Source of the DNA: Owenia fusiformis
Lineage: Eukaryota > Annelida > Polychaeta > Sabellida > Oweniidae
Direction: 5' to 3'
Assembly (NCBI GenBank): GCA_903813345.2
Contig: CAIIXF020000003.1
Location: 31,265,248-31,329,247, forward strand
Length of the DNA: 64,000 nucleotides
Shown: positions 1 to 11,100 of the stretch, one piece after another
How the letters are laid out: each line of letters begins with the position of its first letter
Position numbering within the stretch: position 1 is the stretch's first letter
Notes under the pieces: generated by a model
The model's database searches: none
What the model saw: only the letters and a program-made list of their open reading frames with translations
What the model was told of the DNA's origin: nothing
Translations under genes and position numbers: made by a program

Positions 1-290
1 TCAGCTCCATGTGAACATTAGAAACATAAGGTCCACAAAGTCAGCTATTTTCAGATCCCTGTGACCATTGGAAATATGTCAAAGGTCGGTTATGTTCAGC
101 TTCATGTGATCATTTATAATATAAAGACCACAAGGTCAGAAATATAAGGTCTATTAGAAGGTCAGTTATTTTCAACTCCATGTGATCATTAGAAATATAA
201 GATCCACAAAAAGGTTAATTATTTTCAGTTCCATAGAAATATAACGTCCACTAAAGGGTCAGCTAGTTTCAGCTACATGCAAAAGTATAC
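1..290. repeat. Degenerate tandem repeat at the left edge
   Basis: About seven imperfect copies of a roughly 40-bp unit. Each contains TCAGCTCCATGTGA, a CATTAGAAATATAAG block and GTCCACAAAG. The array runs off the left edge, so its full length is unknown. No coding potential is seen. Confidence 0.75.
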
Positions 291-562
291 ACATACAAAG
301 TATATCAAGAAGCAATTGGCTTTAGCTTTGTGCAATCATCTCTCTTCAAGAATAGGTTTACAAGTCTTGCAATGGGCAGCCATAAATTGGTTGACTAGTG
401 CCAGTATTTCTAGTTTATCTTAATACATAAAGTGAGATCTGATCTAACAAAACATAAAAAAAATTGTTTATAATTGAATATATTTTTCTTCAGTACTAAA
501 ATATTAGCCTACCATGTACAAATTCAGTATTCATATACATGTCATCATGCTTATGCTAACTA
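291..562. other. Intergenic, nothing recognised
   Basis: AT-rich sequence between the edge repeat and the mariner-type foldback. The only open frame (64 aa from 474) runs into the transposon end and looks accidental. Confidence 0.5.
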
Positions 563-1482
563 CAGGGTGTTCAAAAAAAAACGCAACCCAAAGAATTCGC
601 TATATCTTGGAAAATTCTTATCCAATTGTGTTCATATTTTCAGGAAAAAAAGAAGAGACTGTGTATGAATAGCTTCTGTTGTTAGTTTGTTGTAAAACAT
701 GATGTCTTGTACACCAGCTCAAAAGGCAGTCGTACATGGAAAATACGAAAAACGCGAATGGAAAATCACTATATCTTGGAAAATACTAATTCAATTATGT
801 TCATTTTTTCAGGAAAAGAAAGAAGATATTGTGTATGTATAGCTCCTGTTGTTCGTAAGTTGTAAAACACGATGCATTGGACACCTGCCCAAAAGACAGT
901 TGTTCTAGGAAAATACGAAAAACGCAGTCAGAGGTGACTGCCACAGCAATAAAACCTCACAACTTTCTAACCATAGTGTTTTGGCACTTCAGATTTGGCA
1001 CAGATTATCCTCATTCAATGTGTGGTAAATTTGTGGAGTTTCATCAAAATCACTTCAGGGACTTTACAGTTATGGTCAAAATGCCTTCTGAAGTCTGCCG
1101 GAACCAGGGCGTTTTACTGAGATTTGAAAGCATTTTGACCGTAACTGTAAAGTCCCTGAAGGGATTTTAATTTCACTTTAGAGATTTACCATACAGTGAA
1201 TGAAGATGATTTGTGCCAAATTTGAAGAGCCAAAACACTATGGCTGAAAAGTTATTAAGTTTTTTTGCGGTTGCAGTCAGCCCTGACTGGGTTTTTCGTA
1301 TTTTCCTCGTACAGCTGTCTTCTGAGCAGGAGTCCAATGCATCATTTTTTACAACTAACCAACTACAGGAGCTATACATACACAGTCTCTTCTTTCTTTC
1401 CTGAAAAAATGAACATATTTGAACAAGTATTTTTCAAGATATAGCAATTTCTTTGGGTTGCGTTTTTTTTTTGAACACCCTG
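563..1482. mobile_element. Mariner-type foldback element, 920 bp, TA target site
   Basis: The ends are inverted repeats: CAGGGTGTTCAAAAAAAA opens it and its complement closes it, with TA on both sides (561-562 and 1483-1484). The arms are long and the element is largely palindromic. A peptide reading HWTPAQKT.V.GKYEK occurs at about 870-930 and, on the other strand, at about 1300-1340. A related SCTPAQKAVVHGKYEK lies at about 702-755. These resemble the N-terminal helix-turn-helix region of mariner-like transposases, which is an inference from the motif. No catalytic domain remains, so this is a non-autonomous derivative. Confidence 0.75.
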
Positions 1483-1484
1483 TA

Positions 1485-2076
1485 TATCTGTAACATATCT
1501 TAAAATCAGATTTAATATTTCATTGGAATCGACTAACATTTAATGGTGGTTTACAGATCTTATAATCTGATAATAATATCACTAACACAGAAGAATACAA
1601 AAATATAATATTATGTTTAGTATATGACTTATGTATGAGTGGGATAAAATAATGCCTTCAATTTACAATGACATTTTCATGCAAAGCACCTCATTATAAT
1701 TTCATTTTTTCTTAGATACATTCAGGTAACAGACAAGCTAATTTCAAGAACTGAGTTGTGTCATATGGTTTCCAAAATTATTCATATTGTGGCATATTTC
1801 TGGCACAAGTATATTTTAAATGTGATTTTTCAAACCAAACTTTGTTAAATTTTAAAATAATGAAAAGATGCATATTCTGTTAACTCTTTGATGTTGAAAT
1901 GGTTGTTCATAGAACAAAAAAAGAAATTATCACAAAAAGTTCCCTAAACATTTCCTTGAATCAAACAGATCAATAAGTAAGTTGTCACCGTTTTTTTGTA
2001 CATACACTGTAAATCCATTTTACTAATAATTCATTTTAACCCATTTGTGTGAATTAGGCATATTCAATAGGAAAAC
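1485..2076. other. AT-rich intergenic DNA, nothing recognised
   Basis: No splice-consistent open frames, repeats or RNA-like structures could be supported between the foldback element and the 32-bp tandem array. Confidence 0.5.
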
Positions 2077-2235
2077 ATCACAACTGAAACACCATTCATA
2101 TTTCAACCATCACAACTGAAACACCATTCATATTTCAACCATCACAACTGAAACACCATTTATATTTCAACCATCACAACTGAAACACCATTTATATTTC
2201 AACCATCACAACTGAAACACCATTCATATTTCAAT
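2077..2235. repeat. 32-bp tandem repeat, about 5 copies
   Basis: Nearly identical head-to-tail copies containing CATCACAACTGAAACACCAT. Copies differ by a C/T change in CATTCATAT versus CATTTATAT. It lies 3' of the first BTB zinc-finger gene. Confidence 0.85.
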
Positions 2236-3092
2236 GATGCATTTTTAACAATCAATAACATTTTTGTAATCAAGTTGCATGTGCTCTTAAACTTCAGTAA
2301 AACTCTAAATATGTAAAAATGAACATATTTAAAATATGCCAATAGAAAGAACATATTTGGTTACAAGCGAAATTGTTCACTGAAAACATGAAAACGACTT
2401 TTATGCAATACAATTCATGTAAAAACATTTGTGACTGGAATAAGGAATTTACTATAAAGGTATTGTACTTCTCACTATAAAGATAATTTAAGGTTTTAGC
2501 TAATGGCCTATATGAAATTCTCATATCATTTAAATATGTTCTGTGTACCATGATTTCTGGCATAAGCACCTTTCTTTCATCACATATATGGTTTAATATG
2601 ACTTCAATTTGGCCATTCAAAAATTCAAAACAAGATCACAGATTTACCTGTTTACAGTTTTTTTGTATTTTGAAATTATTCCACGACAATCTGTCTAATA
2701 GGCTTAGTTGCTACTTTTCTGAAAAGAAGCACGAAGAAATCTTCCAGTGGATGACTACAATAATTGCTTTCAAAATAACACCCAGTCACCCATGGGCTTT
2801 TATTTAGTAAATTATTGATTTCTCAGTCTGTCAAGCAAGACAATGTTTTTTACAGAGCAAAATAGTCATACTAAATAAAGTACAGAAGTAATTACAACTG
2901 CATATTTGATTCATCTCAAAAAATAAACAGATAACAACTATTCCAAAATTAATAGATTAGTTTCCTCTCAGTTCAATTAAGCACAATTCAATATGTTTGC
3001 ACACTTTTCATTTTGATAACTTTTGGCACACCCAGACCCAGATATTTCTCAATTTACATATCACTGTCTGCACATACAAAATGTCACTACTG
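2236..3092. other. 3' flank and likely 3' UTR of the first BTB zinc-finger gene
   Basis: AT-rich sequence downstream of the minus-strand stop at 3093. A minus-strand AATAAA at 2799-2804 is a candidate polyadenylation signal, giving a 3' UTR of roughly 300 nt. The open frames here (for example 2294-2620) lack recognisable domains and look accidental. Confidence 0.45.
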
Positions 3093-6000
3093 TTAAGAAC
3101 TCAATTGGCCTTGTTGTTTGCCTTCTGTTGTTTTCCCTTTACATTTATGCTTGAGTAAATTCCACTTATCATAACAACTTCTATGACAAACCTCACATTC
3201 AAATTTCTTGATTCTGAGATGTATACGATTCACATGTTTGTGAAGATCGTCCTTAAATCTGAAGGTTTTACTACATTCCTCACACTCAAATTCCTGTTTC
3301 TCCTCATTATCACCATGTTTACGCAACATATGCATCTTAAGATTTCCTTTATATTTTGATTTGTACTTACAACCAGAACTCTGGCAAAAGAATGTTGTGG
3401 CTGCGTTAGGATCAACCAGAAATTTTTCCTGATTTTTCATTTTACTGTCATCATGCACATTCTTGATGTGACTAATCATTTGTGCTTTTTGTATTGACCT
3501 ATAGCTACACATAGGGCAGCCATGCCTCTTCTCACCAGTATGGGTTGCTATATGGTTTTTAAGTGCGCTACTATCAAAGTATTTATTATTGCAATATGTG
3601 CATGCATACTTCTTATTGTTGAGAGTATGAATACGAGCCACATGACGGGATAGCGTTCCATTAGAGGCGAATGTCTCCTTACAGAGGCTGCAAGAAAGGC
3701 GGCGGGTACTGTGCGAGGGACTAAGCCTAGGGGTGGAAGGAATAACAGGGGGCTGTGGGGTGGGCTGAGGAGGGGTAGGCTGGGTGTTGTTCTGAGGAGC
3801 AGTGTTCCAAGGAATCATATTCTGAAGGGTAGAGATGTCGGAGTATTGTTGGGTTGTTGGTTGTTGAGGTATTAGCTGCATACCAGATTGTGTTGGTTGC
3901 AGGTTGTGCCACACAGCCTGGGGTTGTGTTGACATCTGCTGAGATTGCGCTTGGAGATGCTGGGGTTGTGCCATATTTTGTGGTTGTGCTAACATTTGAG
4001 GTTGAGGTTGGCCCAGGTTTTGTGGCTGAATAAGGTTTTGTGGTTGCACTAGATTTTGAGGTTGCGCTAGATTTTGAGGTTGGGCTTGGTTTTGACCTTG
4101 CAAAAGTGACGTCAGCGTTTGATTGGTTGGTTGATTGGTTTGACTCTGGTTTTGTGGTTGAACAGGGTTCTGAGGTTGTTGAGAAATTGGCTGGGCTATA
4201 CTAGAGGGTCCCATCATATTATGCATTGAGGCTTGTTGTATCGGACCAGCAACAGATGTCACTACTGCAGAAGTGCTAATTGGTATGGTGGGGGTAGGAG
4301 CATCACTTTTCTTTTGTTGTGTAACAATGACTTCACGCACCCTTGCTGAGGACTGGGGCTTGAACTGTTTTTTCTTTTTATGAAAATGTTGTGTTCTGAT
4401 ATCTCCTAGCTGGTCGTTGTCACGTAAATATTTATAGGTGGCGTACTTAAGCCCATGCTGTACAGAGATGTGCATCTGTAGGGCATACACACGGGCCATG
4501 AACTTATCACAGATTGCGCATTGATGTGGACGTTTACGTTCATGCACTGTTTCAATATGGAGTTTAAGATTGTTGGCATCATAGAAACTTTTATTACATA
4601 TTGTACATGATGATCTACGAACTTTCTCATGTGTCCTCGCGACATGATTCCTGTAGTTTTCCTTTGAGAATAATTTATCACATTGGTCACAACGTATCAT
4701 TATTCTGTCTCCATGCCTCTCTGTTCTTGTATATGAGTAGACCTTCTTTCTGCCCCTCATTTTCTCCGGCTCTCCCTTCTGATGCACTTTCCAGATATGC
4801 CTCAATATAGTACTCCTAGTGAAAAATTTGCCACAGATACTACACTTTTCACGCATTTGGTTAGACCCGCTTCTGGTGAGTTTTTTGATAGGTTCAGCAT
4901 TTTTACTTGTGTCTTCAGCTATCATTTCCTTGGACTGTTCATCTTTTGTTTTCACTTTTCTTTTTCTCAATCCACCTCGTTTAGTTACTGATAAACTTTC
5001 ATAAGGTGCTTCACTATCAGATTCCTTATCAGAGTTTGTTGGTTCTTTATTTGGAGCTTCCTCTGAAGGGTTGTCAACATTTAGTGTAGTTTCTTGAGAA
5101 TTTGAATCACCATTATCAGCTTTATTGTTAGTTCTCTTAGGTCTTCCTCTGCTACGCTTTGCCTTTGATTTCTTGGGTTTATCAGTTACTGCGCTATCTT
5201 CAACTTTTTCTTGTTCAGTTGTAGGCTGGTCATGCTCATTATTGGCCTTGACTGCCTTATCAGGGGGTGTTTCCTTATAAGCATCTGGGTTTGGTTCTTG
5301 ATGGCCAGTTCTTTGTTGAGTAGGTGCTTCAAGGACTTGAGGGTTTATTTCTTGAGGGGCAAGTACTGGAGTATTATGTTCTTGAGGGGTATGTTCTGCA
5401 GGGTTTGTTCCTTGAGGGAAGGATTCATCAGAACCTTTGGGGTATGGATGAGTTGGACCCAAAAAGGGATCAGTCCCCTGTGGGTGGAGGTCAGTCCCCT
5501 GGGAATGGATATCTCCTTCTCGTTGATGTGGTTTTGATGTTTGTGTCTGTGTTTGGGGGAGTTCCATTTGAGACATCTGGGGACATGATTCCACAGGGTT
5601 TGGTTCACGATGCAGTTGGTCCTCCCTTGGACTGATATAGGGGTGAGGTAAAGGGAAAGGAATGTGATGAGGCAGGCTTGTTGGGAGAGGGTGGGCTATA
5701 CCAGATACAGGTGCCAAGGGATTTTGTAGATGCATACGAACTTGTGGTCGGGGCATATAATGTTGCACTAGGGTGACATTGGGTGGCACTGGTTGCATGG
5801 AATCTATAGTTTGACCTTGAGTGGGTATGGGGAGTGATTCAGGGGATTTTGAATTCGGCAGAAGGGGTTGATGGTCAGTACGGAATGTGGGTGGTAAATC
5901 AGAGAAAAGTTGGGAGGAGTATGAGCTGGTCGACTGTAGACTGCCCAGGAAACTGGAGCTGTGAGGCACAGTATGGTTGTGTAGTAGTGCATCTGTTCTA

Positions 6001-6464
6001 TCATAAGAGGCCTGGGGGAGGCTAAGAGCCATATCAGGATAAAGAGACATCACAGGAGGCTCCATTGGGGGTTTCTGAATATCAGTAGCAAGATTTGCAA
6101 CATTATGAGGAACAGATATTTTTAGTTTGAGGCTCGCTTGTTTCACTTCGGGTGAGTCATATATCAATCTGGGGATGTCCTGACGATAAATCACATCTAG
6201 TACAGCTTTTAGTCCAAGCTCAGATATCTCTGTAAGTTTATGGATAGTCACTGTAGAGAGAACTTCTAAGTTGGCTGCAAAATATTCACTGGAGGCAGCC
6301 AGAATGACCTTATGTGCCGGGTAATCCACATCACTGCCATCATTGCGTGTCACAGATAACAAAATGTCACACAGCTTACCGCTGATACGCATGTCATTGA
6401 GTGATTTCCAAAACATCTTCACCCCATCTGCTTGTTTTCGTAGCAACTCATTCTGAGCTTCCAT
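3093..6464 (-). CDS. BTB/POZ and C2H2 zinc-finger protein, paralogue 1 (about 1123 aa)
   Basis: Probable nuclear DNA-binding transcriptional regulator. The BTB domain is at about residues 25-118 (LCDILLSV, then YPAHKVILAASS, then LKAVLDVIYRQDIP). It is followed by a long low-complexity region rich in P, Q and E with a KRSRGRPKR AT-hook-like stretch and an LTRSG motif. Four C2H2 fingers lie at about 540-665. A Q/P/N-rich spacer with QPQNL repeats precedes six more at about 925-1106. Finger 8 has an expanded C-x4-C knuckle and finger 10 ends H-x-C instead of H-x3-H. The open frame extends 8 codons upstream, to 6488. I start at the ATG at 6464 because TATTTTCAG ends at 6472, a good acceptor, and the two paralogues have an acceptor at the same place. 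The whole protein is one exon. In BTB zinc-finger families the BTB domain mediates dimerisation and corepressor binding; the targets here are unknown. Confidence 0.93.
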   Translation of the reverse strand: MEAQNELLRKQADGVKMFWKSLNDMRISGKLCDILLSVTRNDGSDVDYPAHKVILAASSEYFAANLEVLSTVTIHKLTEISELGLKAVLDVIYRQDIPRLIYDSPEVKQASLKLKISVPHNVANLATDIQKPPMEPPVMSLYPDMALSLPQASYDRTDALLHNHTVPHSSSFLGSLQSTSSYSSQLFSDLPPTFRTDHQPLLPNSKSPESLPIPTQGQTIDSMQPVPPNVTLVQHYMPRPQVRMHLQNPLAPVSGIAHPLPTSLPHHIPFPLPHPYISPREDQLHREPNPVESCPQMSQMELPQTQTQTSKPHQREGDIHSQGTDLHPQGTDPFLGPTHPYPKGSDESFPQGTNPAEHTPQEHNTPVLAPQEINPQVLEAPTQQRTGHQEPNPDAYKETPPDKAVKANNEHDQPTTEQEKVEDSAVTDKPKKSKAKRSRGRPKRTNNKADNGDSNSQETTLNVDNPSEEAPNKEPTNSDKESDSEAPYESLSVTKRGGLRKRKVKTKDEQSKEMIAEDTSKNAEPIKKLTRSGSNQMREKCSICGKFFTRSTILRHIWKVHQKGEPEKMRGRKKVYSYTRTERHGDRIMIRCDQCDKLFSKENYRNHVARTHEKVRRSSCTICNKSFYDANNLKLHIETVHERKRPHQCAICDKFMARVYALQMHISVQHGLKYATYKYLRDNDQLGDIRTQHFHKKKKQFKPQSSARVREVIVTQQKKSDAPTPTIPISTSAVVTSVAGPIQQASMHNMMGPSSIAQPISQQPQNPVQPQNQSQTNQPTNQTLTSLLQGQNQAQPQNLAQPQNLVQPQNLIQPQNLGQPQPQMLAQPQNMAQPQHLQAQSQQMSTQPQAVWHNLQPTQSGMQLIPQQPTTQQYSDISTLQNMIPWNTAPQNNTQPTPPQPTPQPPVIPSTPRLSPSHSTRRLSCSLCKETFASNGTLSRHVARIHTLNNKKYACTYCNNKYFDSSALKNHIATHTGEKRHGCPMCSYRSIQKAQMISHIKNVHDDSKMKNQEKFLVDPNAATTFFCQSSGCKYKSKYKGNLKMHMLRKHGDNEEKQEFECEECSKTFRFKDDLHKHVNRIHLRIKKFECEVCHRSCYDKWNLLKHKCKGKTTEGKQQGQLSS

Positions 6465-6715
6465 ATTGAACCTGAAAATAGATGGCATGCTTGTTATAAA
6501 ACAATCAACTTGGTAGCTAGAAGATGGTTGGTTGCTATGGTGTAGACATGGTGTGATGGAATGTTCTCAATGACATGCGTGGTTGGCTGGCAAGCAGTGC
6601 TTCAAACTTTGGAAATCTTGGAAATATATGTTAAAACTTATGTGCAGAGTGTGTTGGTTGTATTGCATAGTAGAAAGCCCTCGCTGTAAAGTACATATTC
6701 AAGTGTCTTTCCTTC
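6465..6715. promoter_or_regulatory. Short gap between tandem zinc-finger genes, with splice acceptor
   Basis: Only about 250 bp separate the stop of paralogue 2 from the acceptor (AG complement at 6472-6473) of paralogue 1. A conventional 5' exon for paralogue 1 would have to lie in this gap, inside paralogue 2, or further upstream. No TATA box is obvious. Confidence 0.4.
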
Positions 6716-9409
6716 CTATTGCATATGCATTGGCTGAGGATTGGGCTGTGATTGCACACTGGGAACTATATCAGCTGAATTGGTTATTACATGTACATTG
6801 CTCTGTGGTCGATTCCCTTTACATTTATGACGCACCAAGTCCTGTTTATCATAGCACAGTTTACTACATCCTTCACACTGGAACTTCTTCACTTTCAGAT
6901 GAACTCTCTCTACGTGTTTCTGAAGGTCATCTTTAAAGCGGAACGCCTTTCCGCAATCTGTGCATAATATCTGTTCATTGGTGGTTCCCTCTCCATGACG
7001 TCTCTGCATATGCATCTTAAGGTTTCCTTTGTATTTTGATGAGAACTCACAAAGACGGCAATAATATGTGTTAGCAGCTTCAGGGTCTAGGATGAACTTG
7101 GCAGGTTTCTTCTTATCAGTGTCGTGAACACGTCTTATATGACTAAGTAACTGTGCTTTCTGGATGCATCTATAACTACACACTGGGCACACTTGGTTTT
7201 TCTCTCCTGTATGGACAGCTATATGTAACTTCAGACCAGTCGAATCGAAACATTTCTTGCCACAAAAGGTACATGTGAATTTCTTACTGCCATTGTGGAC
7301 TCTTGCTATATGGCGCGTGAGGCTCCCATTGGTTGCATATGTTTCCCCGCAGATATTGCATCCATAACGGGTTTGGGTCTGAGGGGGTGTTGGGTGGGGT
7401 TTTGCTTGGGGGAGTGACTGAGGCACTGAGGTCGGAGCAGTCACAGCACCCTGAAGCTGATTATTAAATTGAGGCCAGGACTGGGTGGCAGGTCCCAGCA
7501 GGTTCTGATAGTGCTGATCTTGGACTCCCATAGGGTTATTCGACACGAGGGGAGGGGATTGTAGCGAGGGCCACATGGATGCCATTGGTTGTTGTTGTTG
7601 CTGTTGTTGATTGTTGCTAGGCAACAGCTGGGGCTGCTGTTGCTGTTGTAATTGCTGTAGTTGAACTGGATGCACAACCTGTTGTTCTATGGGGGTAGGG
7701 GTGTTACTCTGGCTGGTGCTCTGTATGTTATTAGCCATCTGGTTGGGAGGCATCATCTTCACTGGCCGATTTATCTGATTCTTCAAAGGACGGGAACGTA
7801 CTGAGCTAACCTGAGATTTTCCACCCTGGCTGGATTCCCACTTAGCTATGATGTCTGTCAACTGATTTTTAGATTGAAGTTCTTTGTATTTATCAAACTT
7901 GAGGCCATGTTGTATCCCAAGATGTACCTGAAGAGCATGGGATCTTGCCATAGCTTTACCACAGATGTCACAAATAAAAGGTCGCTTGCCTTCATGAACT
8001 GTATCTACATGCATTCGCAGGTTTTTCAAGTCATAGAAACTTTTCCCACATCGTGTACATGAATGACGCTTGATTTTGTCATGAGTGCGTGCAATATGGC
8101 TCTTCATACAAGCCTGTGATATGATTATACCACAAATGTTACAACTAACTTTCATTCTCTTTTTATTGCTCTTCCCAGGGTCTAGTCTTCCTGCTCTGTG
8201 CCTGAACCGCTTGGCTGGCTTCTCCCCCATCTGATGAACCCGCCAAATATGACGTAATATATTTGCTTGGTTATAGGTTTTATCACATATGGCACATTTC
8301 TCTTTGGTTTTGCGTCCATGTGCGCGATGTTTTGTCTTGGCAGGTCGGATATCCCCAGATCTTGTAACCATGAACTTGTGATACATTTCATCTTCAGATT
8401 CAGAAGCAGACACAAATGGATCTTTGTAGGTTTTACGTTTTTTCATTTTTTCCCGACGTTTAGCTCGACTTACTGTACTTATAGCAAGGTCAAGGTGATC
8501 TAAAGGTTTACGTTTGGATCCATCTGGGATTTCATCTCGTAGAAATGTGATTGGTAGTTTATTCTTGCTGTTCGTCATTGCACTCATCTCTTTGTGAATT
8601 GAAGCCATGGATTCAGCGGAGAGGATGTTTTCATGCCCAAGTACCGATGCATGATGGGATACATCTCTATAGGCGGCAAGATCTTGAGGGGTCTGAGAAT
8701 GGGGGTCAGGGGGTGCACTCACACTTACATCAGGACGCCAGGTTGGCTCACTGTACATACTGGGGGAGAATGAAGGATTCTGGGGTGGAGGCTGCTGTTG
8801 TGTGTTTGTGAAGCCAGTGACCATGTTTGGCACATTCTGGATGTTCATTGTATTAGGCACTTGGGGTATGTTAACACTTGTGTTCACCAGATTGTTCATA
8901 GAGTTTGGGATATTATTCATGGCAACTTGGACTTGGTCCTCCTGTCCCCCCAGGCCGGACCTCTCATAGCTCTGAATTAACCCAAGGGCAAGCTCAGCAT
9001 ATATGGGCATAGCAGGTTCATTCATTTTCTGTTCGACAGTATATGGGTTGTATTGCTCGGGGAGCATGATCTTCAACTTATCAGCAGCTTGTTTAACTTC
9101 CGTGCTCTCAAATATCAATTTAGGTATTTCTTGGCGGTAGATCACATCTAACACAGCCTTGAGGCCTAGCTCTGTTATATCTGACAGTTTATGGATGGTC
9201 ACTGATGCTAGTACATCAAGGTTGGCTGCAAAGTAGCGACTAGATGCCGCAAGGATGACTTTATGTGCAGGGTACTCTACATCACTACCATCATTACGTG
9301 TTACAGATAGGAGGATGTCACACAACTTGCCGTTAACTCGCATGTCATTGAGGGCATTCCAAAATGCAGCCTCCCTTTCATCTCGCTTACGGATCTGTGG
9401 TGCTGCCAT
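6716..9409 (-). CDS. BTB/POZ and C2H2 zinc-finger protein, paralogue 2 (897 aa)
   Basis: Probable nuclear transcription factor, clearly paralogous to its downstream neighbour. The BTB domain is at about residues 30-120 (KLCDILLSVTRNDGSDVEYP, then AVLDVIYRQEIPKL). An N/Q-rich linker and a VTRSGDIRPAK basic segment lead into fingers 1-4, including CAICDKTY and the HIWRVH signature of finger 1. A polyglutamine/proline region follows (residues about 590-690, encoded around 7360-7680), then fingers 5-10 from CNICGETY. Finger 8 has an ordinary C-x2-C knuckle, and finger 10 ends H-x-C as in the paralogues. A splice acceptor (TTTATTTGCAG on the minus strand, ending at 9423) lies 13 nt before the ATG, so a 5' UTR exon lies upstream. 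The coding region is one exon. Confidence 0.94.
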   Translation of the reverse strand: MAAPQIRKRDEREAAFWNALNDMRVNGKLCDILLSVTRNDGSDVEYPAHKVILAASSRYFAANLDVLASVTIHKLSDITELGLKAVLDVIYRQEIPKLIFESTEVKQAADKLKIMLPEQYNPYTVEQKMNEPAMPIYAELALGLIQSYERSGLGGQEDQVQVAMNNIPNSMNNLVNTSVNIPQVPNTMNIQNVPNMVTGFTNTQQQPPPQNPSFSPSMYSEPTWRPDVSVSAPPDPHSQTPQDLAAYRDVSHHASVLGHENILSAESMASIHKEMSAMTNSKNKLPITFLRDEIPDGSKRKPLDHLDLAISTVSRAKRREKMKKRKTYKDPFVSASESEDEMYHKFMVTRSGDIRPAKTKHRAHGRKTKEKCAICDKTYNQANILRHIWRVHQMGEKPAKRFRHRAGRLDPGKSNKKRMKVSCNICGIIISQACMKSHIARTHDKIKRHSCTRCGKSFYDLKNLRMHVDTVHEGKRPFICDICGKAMARSHALQVHLGIQHGLKFDKYKELQSKNQLTDIIAKWESSQGGKSQVSSVRSRPLKNQINRPVKMMPPNQMANNIQSTSQSNTPTPIEQQVVHPVQLQQLQQQQQPQLLPSNNQQQQQQQPMASMWPSLQSPPLVSNNPMGVQDQHYQNLLGPATQSWPQFNNQLQGAVTAPTSVPQSLPQAKPHPTPPQTQTRYGCNICGETYATNGSLTRHIARVHNGSKKFTCTFCGKKCFDSTGLKLHIAVHTGEKNQVCPVCSYRCIQKAQLLSHIRRVHDTDKKKPAKFILDPEAANTYYCRLCEFSSKYKGNLKMHMQRRHGEGTTNEQILCTDCGKAFRFKDDLQKHVERVHLKVKKFQCEGCSKLCYDKQDLVRHKCKGNRPQSNVHVITNSADIVPSVQSQPNPQPMHMQ

Positions 9410-9421
9410 CTTTCAGTACAG

Positions 9422-9423
9422 TC
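9422..9423 (-). promoter_or_regulatory. 3' splice site in the 5' UTR of paralogue 2
   Basis: Reading minus, TTTATTTGCAG is followed by 13 nt and the ATG. Equivalent acceptors precede the ATG in both paralogues, which supports the chosen starts. The first exon and promoter were not located. Confidence 0.7.
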
Positions 9424-9550
9424 TGCAAATAAACACAATTAATATACTCCCACCCACCCTTTAAAAGAAGGAAGTAAACATCAGAAAAAGCACTAAGTGT
9501 GCTTCATAATATATATTTGTTCATATTTTCCATTTATATAAAAAAATAAA

Positions 9551-9985
9551 ATATTGTACTCCCATTAATATTTGACGCTATTATATTTCGTTTTTCGCAT
9601 TTTGCGGTTATTATATTTTGTCATTTTTCAGTTTTTTTGAAATTTCGCTGCTATTAATTTCCGCGGATTTGTCATACAGGATCACTCTTTCAACTTTGAT
9701 ATCAGCCATGGTTGTTCCATCACCCAATGATTTTGGCTTCTTATTAAGCCTTTTCGTTAGAATGTTCATTTTAATACAGTAATAACGACCTCTGTTCTAA
9801 TTTATCTTTTCCAAAACTCAAAATGCCACGATTTTACCTATTATCACCCAGCACTGGACGTAAATATTGTCAACTCTGAAATCCCGGGAAATTTCTTGGA
9901 ATTTCGCGACTATTTCGTGAATTTTCCAAAACTCACGAAAAGCGCGAAATATAGTAGCGCGCGAAAATTACTGTGAGTACAGTAT
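9551..9985. mobile_element. Short inverted-repeat element (MITE-like), about 435 bp
   Basis: The left end ATATTGTACTCCCATTAAT matches the complement of the right end, which reads TACTGTGAGTACAGTAT. Inside both ends lie CG-containing TTTCGCGCTAC-type stretches in opposite orientation. No coding capacity. The family is unassigned. Confidence 0.6.
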
Positions 9986-10914
9986 TTATTTAAAAATTGA
10001 AAAGCCTTTGTATAAAGAAAAAAGCATACAGGCACAGGGATAATTTCTTTCTCTTAGAATTAATTGATCTAACAATATTAATGAAATTTATTTGGAATAA
10101 CATAAACATACCCTGGTTTCAACCAGTCTCTCAAATGATGCCTGCTAGTTTGTAATCTATCACTGCTAGTGTAGATCTATTACATGTACATATGAACATC
10201 CCTCTTGCATGTCTTGCATCTGTAAGTAGACAGGTACATGTATTATTAAGTTAGTTTGGGAACAGATGATATTTCATTTCATCTAAATTATACAAATTCA
10301 AAGTATGTTATATCAATTTTTCATGTATATATACTAATACTGAGTAAAATATGTATTAAATCTAAGATACCAAATACTATGCATGCAATTACTCTGTTAG
10401 TCAAAACTACCAGCATATATACATGTACTGTACATAGTATTGTTAAAAAATAAACTAGAAGTTAAACATTTACTGCATTCATTGAGTGATGTTTACAAAA
10501 TAACATATAACACAATATATTATTTATTTATATATTATATGTTTTTTGATTGCTCTGCAATAATTTTTGACATAAGCACTTATAACATGCCCAATTACTA
10601 AGGGTGTCAAGTGCACATGCTGTAACATTCCATTGTTATATTATCATAAAATAAATAAATAAAATAAAAAATATTCCTTGTGGTGAAGCTCTGGAATACT
10701 GTCCTTTAGTCAATTAAAGATGATAACTCAATACAATGCTTCGAGACAAGGCAGTACCAGGATGAAAACTCAACATGACAATGTGAGGATAAACACTCAT
10801 TGAGACATGCAATATAATTACTCGACATGATCCCCTCACTGGCTCAACCAGTTCAATCTAGACCTGAAGATGAAAACTCAGGAGGCAAATAAAATGGGTT
10901 CATACTTAAATCAC
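9986..10914. other. Intergenic, nothing recognised
   Basis: AT-rich sequence with scattered short open frames and no repeat structure or conserved motif that I could support. Confidence 0.5.
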
Positions 10915-11100
10915 TGGCAGATCCAGGGGCCCCCCTCCCATTGGGTGGGCCCAGGAATTTTTTTAAAGGCCCCAAAAATAAATGCAGGGCCTCAAAAATA
11001 GGTCTTTTTAAACATAACCTGGCCTATTTTGGCCAAATTATCAAAAGGGCCTTAGGTTTTCAATTTAGGCCCAATCTTTGGTTTTTAGGGCCAAATTTTT
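10915..11100. repeat. Dispersed repeat with GGCC-rich units (copy 1)
   Basis: It starts CAGATCCAGGGGCCCCCC and is full of AGGCC/GGGCC words. A related copy lies in reverse orientation at 40050-40205, ending CCCCCCTGGATCTG. The 120-aa open frame here is a by-product of the repeat. Confidence 0.65.

Noticed and set aside
6465-6488. Eight extra codons at the start of paralogue 1
   Set aside because: An acceptor TATTTTCAG sits inside them, and the paralogues begin at the equivalent of the inner ATG. Not fully excluded.
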